Shown here: one piece after another, positions 1 through 8,625 of the stretch
How the letters are laid out: every line of letters begins with the position of its first letter
How positions within the stretch are numbered: the first letter of the stretch is position 1
Source of the DNA: Microbacteriaceae bacterium PS02066
GTDB taxonomy: Bacteria; Actinomycetota; Actinomycetes; Actinomycetales; Microbacteriaceae
Direction: 5' to 3'
DNA: 64,000 nt
Assembly (NCBI GenBank): GCA_029959545.1
Contig: JASCPH010000001.1
Span: 116,255 to 180,254, forward strand
Notes under the pieces: model-generated
Database searches by the model: none
Seen by the model: the letters and a program-made list of their open reading frames with translations, nothing else
What the model was told of the DNA's origin: nothing
Made by a program: the position numbers and the translations under genes

Positions 1-797
1 AGGAGGTCGGGGCTGCGGCCCCGGCCTCCTGGCCCATTCGCCTGCGCGACGTCCAGGTGCGCTACCACAACGGCACGATGGGCCTGCGGGGTGTGAGCCT
101 GGAGATCGCCGCGGGGGAGATGGTCGCGATCGTCGGACTCTCCGGGTCGGGCAAGTCCACCCTCATCCGCACGATCAACGGGCTCGTGCCCCTCTCGGCC
201 GGCTCGCTGACGGTCGGCGACACCGAGCTCGCGGGCGCGCGCCCGCGCACACTGCGGCGCCTGCGCGGCGGCATCGGCATGGTCTTCCAGGGCTTCAATC
301 TGGCAGGCCGCACGAGTGTTCTGAACAACGTGCTCGTCGGGCGACTGACGCACACGTCCACCTGGCGCACCCTCCTCGGCGCCTACACGGCGAACGACAA
401 GCAGCTCGCCTATGAGGCGCTGGAACGCGTCGGCATCCTCGCGAAGGTCTACGACCGCGCCTCGGCGCTCTCGGGTGGTCAGCAGCAGCGCGTCGCGATC
501 GCCCGGGCCCTCGCGCAGCAGCCGCGGATCGTGCTCGCCGACGAGCCCGTCGCGAGCCTCGATCCGCCCACGGCGCACGGCGTCATGGGCGACCTCCGCC
601 GCATCAACCGCGAGCTCGGCATGACGGTGCTGGTGAACCTCCACCTGCTCGATCTCGCGCGTCAGTACGGCACGCGCCTGATCGGGATGCGGGCCGGCGA
701 ACTGGTGTACGACGGGTCGGCTGCGGACGCCACGGATGCCGACTTCGCGGAGATCTACGGCCGGTCGGTCACGGCCGAGGATCGGCTGGGTTCGTGA
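1..797 (+). CDS. phnC: Phosphonate-type ABC importer ATP-binding protein (5' partial)
   Basis: This is the ATPase subunit of a PhnCDE-type importer for phosphonates or related phosphorus compounds, acting on the inner face of the membrane. The Walker A motif GLSGSGKST lies at about 135-161, the signature is [15 protein letters not shown] and Walker B is IVLADEP. The frame is open to the left edge (first full codon at 3), and the family-like stretch [10 protein letters not shown] precedes the first in-window start (GTG at 57), so the true start is probably in or before the first bases. A 13-bp hairpin (1-13 with 18-30) lies in this frame. It could be an intercistronic structure, in which case the gene would begin just after it. 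The stop overlaps the next start. A substrate-binding phnD is expected further left. Confidence 0.88.
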   Translation, partial: EVGAAAPASWPIRLRDVQVRYHNGTMGLRGVSLEIAAGEMVAIVGLSGSGKSTLIRTINGLVPLSAGSLTVGDTELAGARPRTLRRLRGGIGMVFQGFNLAGRTSVLNNVLVGRLTHTSTWRTLLGAYTANDKQLAYEALERVGILAKVYDRASALSGGQQQRVAIARALAQQPRIVLADEPVASLDPPTAHGVMGDLRRINRELGMTVLVNLHLLDLARQYGTRLIGMRAGELVYDGSAADATDADFAEIYGRSVTAEDRLGS

Positions 798-1593
798 GCG
801 CGTCGTCGCTGGAACTACCGCCCAGACCCGGCGGCAGGTGGCGCGGCTGGGTCATCACGGCCCTCGTCGCCGCCGTCACGGTGTTCATGTGCCTGCCCGT
901 CGTCGGCATCGATTTCGACCTCAGCGGCATCGCACGCAACTGGCAGCACGGGGCGAGCAAGGTCCTGGGGCTGCTCCAGCCCGACTGGTCGTTCTTCCCG
1001 CGCACGGTCGCGCCGCTGCTCGAGACGCTGCAGATGGCCGTCATCGGCACCGCCGTCGGCGCGCTGATCTCGCTTCCGCTCAGCTTCCTCGCCGCAGCCC
1101 GACCAACCCGCATCCGTGGCTGCGCGGGGCCGTTCGCACCGTGCTGAACGTCGTGCGGGCCGTCCCCGACCTGCTGTCGGCCGCCGTGCTCGTGGCCATG
1201 GTCGGCGTCGGTGCGCTTCCCGGCATCCTCGCGCTCGTGCTCTTCAACGTCGGCATCATCGTCAAACTCGTCTCCGAGTCGATCGACGCGATGGATGCGG
1301 GCCCGATCGAGGCGGGCCGCGCCGCCGGCGGCACCCAGCTGCAGATCAACCGCGCCCTCGCCCTGCCCGACATCTGGCCGGCCTTCGTCGCTCAGACGCT
1401 CTACGTGTTCGAGCTCAACGTGCGCGCCTCGTCGGTGCTGGGACTGGTGGGCGCCGGCGGGCTGGGCCTGCTGATCGATGCGGTGCGCACGTACTACCGC
1501 TACGACCAGCTCTCGCTCATCATCCTGGAGATCCTCGTGCTCGTCGTCCTTCTCGACGCCCTGAGCGCCGCCGTTCGACGGAGGCTCGTATGA
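794..1593 (+). pseudogene. phnE: Phosphonate ABC transporter permease PhnE, first copy, frameshifted
   Basis: This membrane permease should pair with PhnC. From the GTG at 794 one frame encodes the N-terminal membrane segment and the start of the transporter core, through FLAAA. It then diverges into nonsense and stops at 1147. The rest of the permease, from PTNPHPWLRG through the EAA-type loop GPIEAGRAAGG to the stop at 1591-1593, is in another frame. The switch point is at about 1096-1102, beside a CCC run at 1098-1100, and one lost base would explain it. The joined product would be about 266 residues, normal for PhnE. The gene overlaps phnC upstream and the second permease downstream (ATGA). 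Either the gene is broken or there is a sequencing error; the sequence alone cannot decide. Confidence 0.8.
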
Positions 1594-2423
1594 GCGCCGT
1601 CGGCACCTCTCCCGCGCGCACCGCGCCCGCGTTCGCGCTTCCTGAGCGACCACGTCGACCCCTCGTGCTCGTCGTCGGTGTCGCCGTGACGGTGATCGTC
1701 ATCGCCGCCTTCTGGTCCGTCGACATCACGTGGTCGCGGCTGGGGGAGCTGCCCGCCGCGATCGTGCGCTACACCTGGCTCATGTTCTCGGCCCCGGACT
1801 GGTCGAAGCTGCCCGAGGCTCTCTGGCAGACCTGGCGCAGCGTCGAGATGGCCTGGGTCGGCACCGTGCTCGGCGTGATCGTCGCGACGTCGCTGAGCCT
1901 GCTGGCCTCCCGTGGCTTCGGGCCGGCATGGTTGCGCTCCGCGCTGCGTCTCGTGTTCTCCGTCATCCGCGCGGTTCCGGAGATCATCTTCGCCATCATC
2001 ATCCTGTCGATGACCGGCCTCACACCGCTGACGGGCGCTCTCGCTCTCGCCGTGAACGGCGTCGGCACGCTCGGCAAGTGGGGATACGAGGCGGTCGAGG
2101 CGGTGCCGCAGGGACCGATCGAGGCCGCGCGCGCAGCCGGCGGGAACACCGTGCAGGTGCTGCGCTGGGGCGTGTGGCCGCAGGCGACGCCCGCGTTCCT
2201 GTCGTTCTGGCTCTACCGGTTCGAGATCAACGTGCGATCCTCCGCCGTGCTGGGCCTCATCGGCGTGGGCGGAATCGGAGACATGCTGACCACCTACACC
2301 CAGTACCGTGAGTGGTCGACGGTGGGAATGCTGCTGATCGTGGTCATCGCGGTGACGATGACCATCGATGCCATCAGCGGTGCGGTCCGCCGCAGGATCA
2401 TGGAGGGTGCGCGTGTCCGCTGA
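1590..2423 (+). CDS. phnE: Phosphonate ABC transporter permease PhnE, second copy
   Basis: A 277-residue integral membrane permease of the PhnE family. It has an N-terminal membrane segment at about 25-45, a periplasmic-type insert, then the transporter core with the cytoplasmic coupling loop GPIEAARAAGG and the C-terminal VLGLIGVGGIGDML region typical of phosphonate permeases. The ATG at 1590 overlaps the stop of the preceding permease, indicating translational coupling. Two adjacent phnE-like genes are common in phosphonate importers, where they form a heterodimeric channel. With the first copy frameshifted, this would be the only intact permease. Confidence 0.85.
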   Translation: MSAVGTSPARTAPAFALPERPRRPLVLVVGVAVTVIVIAAFWSVDITWSRLGELPAAIVRYTWLMFSAPDWSKLPEALWQTWRSVEMAWVGTVLGVIVATSLSLLASRGFGPAWLRSALRLVFSVIRAVPEIIFAIIILSMTGLTPLTGALALAVNGVGTLGKWGYEAVEAVPQGPIEAARAAGGNTVQVLRWGVWPQATPAFLSFWLYRFEINVRSSAVLGLIGVGGIGDMLTTYTQYREWSTVGMLLIVVIAVTMTIDAISGAVRRRIMEGARVR

Positions 2424-3270
2424 CGCTCCCACGACCGCGCGGATCGCGGCGCTGCGCAACGTCCTGCAGCCCACCGAACGGCGCATCGCCGATCTGATCG
2501 TGTCGGAGCCCGAGGTCGTCGTGGAGCTCACGGCGCAGCAGCTCGCCGATCGGGCAGGTGTCGCGCGGTCCTCGGTCGTGCGGGCGTGTCAGCGCCTCGG
2601 CTACCGCGGCTACCCCCAGCTGCGGGTCGCGCTCGCCGCGGAGCTCGGCGCGCAGCCCGATGCGGTGATCGATCACGGCGTGGGCGTCCTCGGACGCATG
2701 CGCACCGCGATGGACCGTGCGGCGCAGGCGCTCGCCGGTTCGGCGGGGCTTCTGACCGAGGATGCGGTCGCCGCCGCGGTGTCGCGCGTCGCCGGCGCCC
2801 GGCGGGTGCTGGTCGTCGCCAATGGTCTGTCGTCGCCCCTCGCGAGCGACCTCGCGATGAGACTCACCGCAGTCGGGCGTCCCGCGGAGATCGTCGCGGA
2901 TCCGATCGCGCAGCAGATCTCCGCGCGCCAGCTCACGGGCGACGACATCTGCCTCGTGATCAGTGGTTCGGGGGCGAACGAGGCGAGCGTGCGGGCCGCG
3001 CGCGCGGCCGAGGCCGCCGGTGCCGGTGTCCTTCTCATCACCTCGTTCGTCGCGTCGACACTGACCGAGATCGCCGACCTGTCGCTCGTGTTGGCGCCGG
3101 CGGGTGCGACGTTCCGCGACGAGCTCGAGCACACCTCGCGCGCGGTGCACGCCGTGTTCGGCGAGGTGCTCGTGGACGCCGTCGCCGCCGAGCTGGGGGA
3201 GCGGTCGCCCCTCATCCGGGCTCAGGTGCTCGAGATCCTCTCCGAGAACCTCGCCGACCCCGCCGAGTGA
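2413..3270 (+). CDS. MurR/RpiR family transcriptional regulator
   Basis: About 285 residues. The N-terminal HTH_6 domain (LTAQQLADRAGVARSSVVR, LGYRGYPQLR) is followed by a SIS sugar-phosphate-binding domain from about residue 115, with the VLVVANGLSSPLASDLAMRL and ICLVISGSGANEASVRAARA segments. The GTG at 2413 was chosen because GGAGGG lies just upstream; the in-frame GTG at 2407 is also possible. The gene overlaps the end of the second phnE and so belongs to the importer operon, which it may regulate. RpiR proteins usually sense phosphosugars, so the ligand here is unclear. Its TGA stop at 3268-3270 lies inside the palindromic element described separately. Confidence 0.85.
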   Translation: MSADAPTTARIAALRNVLQPTERRIADLIVSEPEVVVELTAQQLADRAGVARSSVVRACQRLGYRGYPQLRVALAAELGAQPDAVIDHGVGVLGRMRTAMDRAAQALAGSAGLLTEDAVAAAVSRVAGARRVLVVANGLSSPLASDLAMRLTAVGRPAEIVADPIAQQISARQLTGDDICLVISGSGANEASVRAARAAEAAGAGVLLITSFVASTLTEIADLSLVLAPAGATFRDELEHTSRAVHAVFGEVLVDAVAAELGERSPLIRAQVLEILSENLADPAE

Positions 3271-3383
3271 GCACCCGTTCGCCGAGCGAGCATGCAATGG
3301 GGTGCTCGCTCGGCGAACGGATGCTCGTTCGCGCGCGGATGCTCGCTCGCGCGCGGATGCGGCTGCGCGCGGATGCGGCTGGT
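3265..3383. repeat. Palindromic element copy 1 with tandem 16-18-mers
   Basis: There is a perfect 18-bp inverted repeat (3275-3292 with 3303-3320) around a 10-nt loop, extended by pairing of flanking GAGCA and TGCTC. To its right, from about 3320, follow tandem imperfect units beginning GATGCTCG or GATGCGGC and ending in GCGCGCG. A related element lies at 59907-59978. The segment GTGCTCGCTCGGCGAACGGA here aligns with GTGCTCACTCGACAAATGGA there, and both carry CGAGTGAGCACCCG. The element fills the gap between the convergent RpiR and PucR genes, could act as a bidirectional terminator, and overlaps the RpiR stop codon. Confidence 0.75.
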
Positions 3384-4909
3384 CAGTCCAGGGCGCGGAG
3401 GGCGAGCCAGAGCTGGGCGCGCACCGCGAAGGAGGACAGGTCCACGCCGAGCACGCGCTCGGTGAGGGCGAGACGAGCTCGCACGGTGTGCCGATGCACC
3501 CCGAGCGCCCGAGCGGCGGCCTCGTGCGCCGTATCCGCGGCGAGCCACGCGTCGAGGGTGGCGACGAGCGCCGTCGCGTGCTGAGCGTCGTGGCGCAGCA
3601 GCGGCTCCAGCTCCGCGCGGGCGATCGCGCCGATGCGCTCGTCGTCGAGGACGGAGAGCAGACTCCCGCGCACCTCGGCGAAGGCTGCGACCGATCCCGC
3701 CGAAGCCCGCTCCCGGGCGACGCGCGCCTGCGAGAGCGCGGCGGGGGCCGTGTCCACTGTCGCGGGAGCCGAGACGCCCACCCGCACGCCGAGCTTCGCG
3801 GCAAGCTCGGCGAACACGGCGTCTCCCACGGGCGCCGCCAGCAGCAGCCCGTCGTCGACGCGTCCGAAGAACAGGGAGCCGCCCCGGGCGGCGACGGCGC
3901 TCTCCAGCCATTGCAGGACGTCCTCGCGACGGGCGGCCTCGGCATCCGTCAGCGCGATCGTGATCGCGCCCGTGCCGAGCGGGCCCCAGAGGGGCTTGGA
4001 CACGCGCCGCACGAGGGTGCTCTCGCCGGCCAGCAACGCCTCCGCCAAGCCGGCCCGGAGCGCGGTCGTGGCCTGCGCGAGGGTCTGGCGCTGCTCGAGC
4101 GCGAGCCCCGCCATCGCGACGGCCGTCGTCACGACCCCGCGCGCCTCGCGGTCGAACGCCTCGGCCGAGACCGCGATCGCGCCGCGCAGACGCCCGCCGC
4201 GTCCGAGGGTCTGCACGTGGAAGGGCGTGGAACCGATGTGCAGCGAGGATCCCGCCCGTGCGCCGCGGCGAAGCAGCGCGGACACCTCGGCGCTGAGGCC
4301 GTCGCGCGTGCCCGCATCCAGGGACGCGGCCGGATGCTCGTGCGTCAGCGCCCCGGCGGCGTCGAACATGCCGACCCAGCCGCCCAGCTGCCGCGCGAGT
4401 TCGTCCAGGGTCGCGGCGAGCCCGTCCGCACGCAACGCCGCCAGCGAGAGCGCGCGGCCCGCGGCGAGCGCCCAACTGCGCCGCGCGTACTCCTCGGCGG
4501 CGACCGCCTGCGCGTTGGCGCGCGCGACGGCGATGAAGGGGGTGCGATAGGGCACCTCGAACAGCGGCAACCCGTGGGCGCGGCAGGCCGCATCCAATCC
4601 GCGGGGGATGCCCTCGCGCACCACCTCGGTGCCGAATCCGAGCGCGGTGATGCCGCGCCCCCGGAGCCTCGCGACGTAGGCGTCGAAGTCGGGCGAATCC
4701 TCGTCGGCGCCCAGGAACTGCGTGCCGGTGGTCAGCAGCACGAGCCCCTCCGCCAGGAAGGGGGTCGGATCGGCGAGATCGGAGCTGTGCACGCCGTGCA
4801 CCCGCGTCGCCAACGTCGCCGCATCGAGTTCGCCCGCCGCGCGCAGGTCCAGATCCCGACGGGCGAGAAGGGAGCCGAGGGTGGGGCTGTCGGACGGCGG
4901 CGCGCTCAT
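3383..4909 (-). CDS. PucR family transcriptional regulator
   Basis: 508 residues from the ATG at 4909; an in-frame ATG at 4918 is an alternative. The N-terminal third matches the PucR domain (LLARRDLDLRAAG, LTTGTQFLG, ALGFGTEVV), followed by a central GGDEF-like region and the C-terminal HTH_30 signature (AARALGVHRHTVRARLALTE). Proteins of this family control purine, amine or amino-acid catabolism. It is transcribed divergently from the putrescine/GABA operon across an 85-bp gap, so it is the natural candidate regulator of that operon (inference). No convincing ribosome-binding site precedes either start, so the mRNA may be leaderless. Confidence 0.85.
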   Translation of the reverse strand: MSAPPSDSPTLGSLLARRDLDLRAAGELDAATLATRVHGVHSSDLADPTPFLAEGLVLLTTGTQFLGADEDSPDFDAYVARLRGRGITALGFGTEVVREGIPRGLDAACRAHGLPLFEVPYRTPFIAVARANAQAVAAEEYARRSWALAAGRALSLAALRADGLAATLDELARQLGGWVGMFDAAGALTHEHPAASLDAGTRDGLSAEVSALLRRGARAGSSLHIGSTPFHVQTLGRGGRLRGAIAVSAEAFDREARGVVTTAVAMAGLALEQRQTLAQATTALRAGLAEALLAGESTLVRRVSKPLWGPLGTGAITIALTDAEAARREDVLQWLESAVAARGGSLFFGRVDDGLLLAAPVGDAVFAELAAKLGVRVGVSAPATVDTAPAALSQARVARERASAGSVAAFAEVRGSLLSVLDDERIGAIARAELEPLLRHDAQHATALVATLDAWLAADTAHEAAARALGVHRHTVRARLALTERVLGVDLSSFAVRAQLWLALRALD

Positions 4910-4981
4910 GTTGTACATCGTGGCGCATCTCGGGCGCGCGCGTGTACGGGCAGGCGAGTGCAGCGCGCGTGGCGTTCGCCC

Positions 4982-4987
4982 TACGCT
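4982..4987 (+). promoter_or_regulatory. -10 box (TACGCT) of gabT operon
   Basis: TACGCT fits the actinobacterial TANNNT -10 consensus and ends 7 nt before the gabT ATG, with no ribosome-binding site between. This predicts a leaderless transcript starting at or next to the A of ATG. No -35 was recognised. Confidence 0.5.
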
Positions 4988-4994
4988 CGCGGCC

Positions 4995-6350
4995 ATGAGC
5001 ATCGCCGACGTCATCACCGCGCCTCTGGGCGGACCCTCGTTGCCGCAGGAGCGGCGCCTCGTCACGGCCATCCCCGGACCGCGCTCGCAGGAGCTCCTCG
5101 CACGCAAGGCCGCGGCGGTTCCGGCGGGGGTCGGCCACACCGTGCCCATCCAGGCGGTGGCCGCGGGTGGCGGCGTGGTCGTGGATGCCGACGGCAACTC
5201 GCTCATCGACCTCGGCTCCGGCATCGCCGTCACCTCGGTCGGCAATGCGCATCCGGGCGTCGTGGCGGCCGTGCAGGCCCAGGCCGCGCAGTTCACGCAC
5301 ACCTGCTTCATGATCTCGCCCTACGACTCGTACGTCGCCGTCGCCGAGGCCCTGAACAGGCTCACCCCGGGCGATCACGAGAAGCGCACCGCGCTGTTCA
5401 ACTCCGGCGCCGAGGCCGTGGAGAACGCCGTCAAGATCGCCCGCAAGTACACCGGCAGACCCGCCGTCGTCGCGTTCGACCACGGTTACCACGGCCGCAC
5501 GAACCTCACGATGGCCCTCACCGCGAAGGCGATGCCGTACAAGAGCGGCTTCGGACCCTTCGCCGGCGAGATCTACCGCGCCCCGCTGTCCTACCCCTTC
5601 CGTGACGGTTTGAGCGGAGCGGATGCGGCGGCGCGCGCGATCTCGATGATCGAGAAGCAGGTCGGCGCCGACAACCTCGCGGCGCTCGTCATCGAGCCCA
5701 TCCAGGGCGAGGGCGGCTTCATCGTCCCGGCCGACGGTTTCCTCCCCGCCCTCGTCGACTGGTGCCGCCAGAACGGCGTGGTCTTCATCGCGGACGAGGT
5801 GCAGACGGGCTTCGCCCGCACGGGCGAGATGTTCGCGAGCGACGGTTTCGGCATCGTGCCCGACCTCGTCACGACCGCCAAGGGCCTCGCGGGCGGACTG
5901 CCGCTCGCCGCGGTCACGGGACGCGCGGAGATCATGGACGCCTCGCACGCCGGCGGGCTCGGCGGCACCTACGGCGGCAACCCGATCGCGTGCGCCGCGG
6001 CACTCGCGGCGATCGACGCGTACGAGCACGAGGGCCTCGTCGAGCGAGCCCGCGAGCTCGGTGCGATCCTCACCGCCCGCCTCGAGGAGCTGCAGCAGGC
6101 CGACCCTCGCGTCGGCGATGTCCGCGGACGCGGCGCGATGGTGGCGGTCGAGTTCGTCGACCCGGCCACGGGGGCTCCGGATGCGGCGCTCGCCGCCGCG
6201 GTCGCGAAGGCCGCGATCGCCGAGGGCGTGATCCTGCTGACCTGCGGCACGTACGGCAATGTGATCCGGTTCCTGCCGCCCCTCTCGATCGATGACCGCC
6301 TGCTCGGCGAAGGACTCGACGTCCTCGCCGCATCCCTGGCCGCCGTCTGA
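4995..6350 (+). CDS. gabT: 4-aminobutyrate aminotransferase (GABA transaminase)
   Basis: A 451-residue class-III PLP-dependent aminotransferase that converts GABA plus 2-oxoglutarate to succinate semialdehyde plus glutamate in the cytosol. Visible hallmarks are the glycine-rich PLP phosphate site NSGAEAVENAVKIAR, the IADEVQTGFARTGEMFA segment with the PLP-ring aspartate, and the TTAKGLAGGLPLAAV segment with the predicted Schiff-base lysine at residue 296. The start at 4995 (MSIADVITAPLGG) is supported by a TANNNT box 7 nt upstream. It is the first gene of the putrescine operon and is followed by putrescine oxidase after 32 nt. A broader omega-amino-acid or diamine specificity cannot be excluded from sequence. 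Confidence 0.92.
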   Translation: MSIADVITAPLGGPSLPQERRLVTAIPGPRSQELLARKAAAVPAGVGHTVPIQAVAAGGGVVVDADGNSLIDLGSGIAVTSVGNAHPGVVAAVQAQAAQFTHTCFMISPYDSYVAVAEALNRLTPGDHEKRTALFNSGAEAVENAVKIARKYTGRPAVVAFDHGYHGRTNLTMALTAKAMPYKSGFGPFAGEIYRAPLSYPFRDGLSGADAAARAISMIEKQVGADNLAALVIEPIQGEGGFIVPADGFLPALVDWCRQNGVVFIADEVQTGFARTGEMFASDGFGIVPDLVTTAKGLAGGLPLAAVTGRAEIMDASHAGGLGGTYGGNPIACAAALAAIDAYEHEGLVERARELGAILTARLEELQQADPRVGDVRGRGAMVAVEFVDPATGAPDAALAAAVAKAAIAEGVILLTCGTYGNVIRFLPPLSIDDRLLGEGLDVLAASLAAV

Positions 6351-6382
6351 GTCGCAACACCCGAGCACCACGAAGGAGTGAG

Positions 6383-7744
6383 ATGAGCACCACCGAGATC
6401 ATCAGAGACGTCGTCGTCATCGGCGCGGGAGCTGCGGGACTCACCGCCGCGAACGACCTCCGTAAGGCCGGTCTGTCGGTCGCCGTGCTCGAGGCGCGCG
6501 ATCGCGTCGGCGGGCGCCTGTGGACCGACACGATCGAGGGTGCGATGCTCGAGATCGGCGGCCAGTGGGTCTCTCCCGACCAGCAGGCGCTCATCGACAC
6601 GGTCGCAGAGCTGGGCCTGTCCACCTTCTCGCGCTACCGCGAGGGAGACAGCGTCTATGTCGGCCCCGACGGCACGGTGGCCCGCTTCACGGGAGACGTC
6701 TTCCCGGTGGCCCCGGCCACGGCGGCCGAGATCGAACGCATCACCGCCGACCTCGACGCGATGGTCGCCGAGATCGATCCCGACCGCCCCTGGGCGCACC
6801 CGAAGGCCGCCGAGTGGGACACGATCTCGTGGGACGGTTGGCTGCGTTCGCAGACCGACGACGACGAGGCGGTGCGCAACCTCGCGTTCGCCACCGGCTC
6901 GGCGATGCTCACCAAGCCGACGCACGCCTTCTCGCTCCTGCAGTCGCTGCTGATGGCTGCCAGCGCCGGCAGCTACTCGCACCTCGTCGACGCGGACTTC
7001 ATCCTCGACAAGCGCGTCGTGGGCGGCCTCCAGCAGGTGCCGCTCCTGCTCGCGGAGCGTCTGGGGGAGGACGTCCTCTTGGAGCAGCCGGTGCGCTCGC
7101 TCACCTGGGACCAGGACGGTGTCGTGGCAGAGGCCGCATCCGTCACGGTCCGCGCTCGGCGCGCCATTCTCGCGCTCGCGCCCGTGCTGTACCCCCGCAT
7201 CTCGTTCGTGCCGCCGCTGCCACGCCTGCAGCAGCAGATGCACCAGCACATCTCGATGGGCTTCGTCATCAAGGTGCACGCCGTCTACGACCGTCCGTTC
7301 TGGCGCGAGCAGGGGCTGTCCGGCACGGCGTTCAGCCCCTACGAGCTCTCGCACGAGGCCTACGACAACACGAACCACGGCGACGAGCGCGGCACGCTGG
7401 TCGGCTTCGTCTCCGACCGCAACGCCGACGATCTGTTCCGCCTGGACGCCGCCGAGCGTAAGGAACGCATCCTCGAGTCGCTCTCGCACTACTACGGCCC
7501 CGAGGCCAAGAACCCGATCGTGTACTACGAGAGCGACTGGGGCAGCGAGGAGTGGACCCGCGGCGCGTACGCCGCGAGCTTCGATCTGGGCGGCCTTCAC
7601 CGCTACGGCGCCGATCTGCGCACGGCGGTCGGGCCCATCCACCTCGCCTGCAGCGACATGGCGGGCGCCGGGTACCAGCACGTCGACGGAGCGATCCGGA
7701 TGGGGCACCGTGCCGCATCCGAGATCCTCGAGGAGCTGCGCTGA
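6383..7744 (+). CDS. puo: Flavin monoamine oxidase family protein, probable putrescine oxidase
   Basis: A 453-residue flavoprotein amine oxidase that oxidises putrescine with O2 to 4-aminobutanal, releasing ammonia and H2O2. The N-terminal dinucleotide-binding motif VVVIGAGAAGLTAA (GxGxxG at residues 14-19) is followed by EARDRVGGRLWT and GGQWVSPDQQ, as in actinobacterial putrescine oxidases. The C-terminal FAD-contact segment is GAGYQHVDGAIRMGHRAA. A ribosome-binding site (GAAGGAG) precedes the ATG. Its place between gabT and an amine permease gene supports putrescine as substrate, but other monoamines remain possible. The stop shares one base with the next start. Confidence 0.88.
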   Translation: MSTTEIIRDVVVIGAGAAGLTAANDLRKAGLSVAVLEARDRVGGRLWTDTIEGAMLEIGGQWVSPDQQALIDTVAELGLSTFSRYREGDSVYVGPDGTVARFTGDVFPVAPATAAEIERITADLDAMVAEIDPDRPWAHPKAAEWDTISWDGWLRSQTDDDEAVRNLAFATGSAMLTKPTHAFSLLQSLLMAASAGSYSHLVDADFILDKRVVGGLQQVPLLLAERLGEDVLLEQPVRSLTWDQDGVVAEAASVTVRARRAILALAPVLYPRISFVPPLPRLQQQMHQHISMGFVIKVHAVYDRPFWREQGLSGTAFSPYELSHEAYDNTNHGDERGTLVGFVSDRNADDLFRLDAAERKERILESLSHYYGPEAKNPIVYYESDWGSEEWTRGAYAASFDLGGLHRYGADLRTAVGPIHLACSDMAGAGYQHVDGAIRMGHRAASEILEELR

Positions 7745-8625
7745 TGGCCGCGCCGGTGGTCGTCGGCTACACCGCGACGGATGCGGGCGCCGACGCGCTC
7801 GCCCTGGGGGCACGGCTCGCGGTCGCGACCGGGTCCGTGCTCGAGATCGTGATGGTCCTGCCGGGCGCACGCTCCGTCATCACGCCGCCCGACGCGGGAT
7901 ACGACCGGCTCGTGCGCGAGCGGGCGCACCAGTGGTTGGCGCGGGCCTCCGAGACGCTGAAGGAGACCGTCGCCCACGGTCGCCACGTGCGCTACGGCGA
8001 GTCGTTCGCCGAGGGCCTCATCGCGGCAGCCGCCGAATTCGGCGCCGGGATGATCGTCGTCGGCGCGGCCAACGGCGGACTCCGCGGACGCCACCGTCTC
8101 GGCACCGTCGCCAACGAACTCATGCACTCCTCCGATGTGCCGGTCGTGCTCGCACCGGAGGGGGCGCGCGAGGTCGCCGCATCCGTCGGCGTCGAGCGGG
8201 TCACCGCCGCGATCGGCACGAGACCCGGAGGTGACGTGCTCCTGGCCGAGGCGGCGGGTCTTGCCACCGCGTCGGGCGCGCCCCTTCGGCTGCTGTCGCT
8301 CGCGACGGTGGACCTCCCCGCCGGCGTCGACACCGGCGTCATCCGGCTCACCGAGGCGACGCACGCCGAAAAGGTGCTCGCCCAGGCGCGCGCGTCGCTC
8401 GGCGAAGGATCCGTGGCCGAGGTCGTCAGCGCGCAGGGCGCCGACATCGAGGATGCGGTCTCGCAGATCGAATGGCTCCCCGGCGAGATCGCCATGGTCG
8501 GCTCGAGCCGACTCGCGCAGCCACGGCGGCTCTTCCTGGGCTCGACGGCGGCGAAGATGCTGCACGTGCTGCCCGTTCCCATGATCGTGGTGCCACGCAC
8601 CCGCAACGCAGAAGGGGCTCGATGA
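7744..8625 (+). CDS. Universal stress protein, tandem UspA domains
   Basis: 293 residues with two UspA-fold halves. The first (about 1-140) carries the ATP-loop-like stretch VVGAANGGLRGRHRLGTVAN. The second (about 155-290) ends in MVGSSRLAQPRRLFLGSTAA and PVPMIVVPR, matching the GxxG-type nucleotide loop. The gene is translationally coupled on both sides: its ATG overlaps the puo stop and its stop overlaps the start of the permease gene. Usp genes next to amine or amino-acid permease genes are common in actinobacteria, where the protein may modulate the transporter. That role is inference. Confidence 0.85.
   Translation: MAAPVVVGYTATDAGADALALGARLAVATGSVLEIVMVLPGARSVITPPDAGYDRLVRERAHQWLARASETLKETVAHGRHVRYGESFAEGLIAAAAEFGAGMIVVGAANGGLRGRHRLGTVANELMHSSDVPVVLAPEGAREVAASVGVERVTAAIGTRPGGDVLLAEAAGLATASGAPLRLLSLATVDLPAGVDTGVIRLTEATHAEKVLAQARASLGEGSVAEVVSAQGADIEDAVSQIEWLPGEIAMVGSSRLAQPRRLFLGSTAAKMLHVLPVPMIVVPRTRNAEGAR

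Noticed and set aside
1..30. 13-bp hairpin at the left edge as a stand-alone terminator
   Set aside because: It lies in a frame continuous with phnC and has no T-tract. The edge of the window prevents a decision, so it is only mentioned under phnC.
3222..6371. Very long open frame (over 1000 codons) antisense to gabT and running through the PucR-type gene
   Set aside because: Its composition is arginine/alanine-rich without domains, and it lies opposite a clearly conserved aminotransferase. It is a shadow of high-GC coding sequence.
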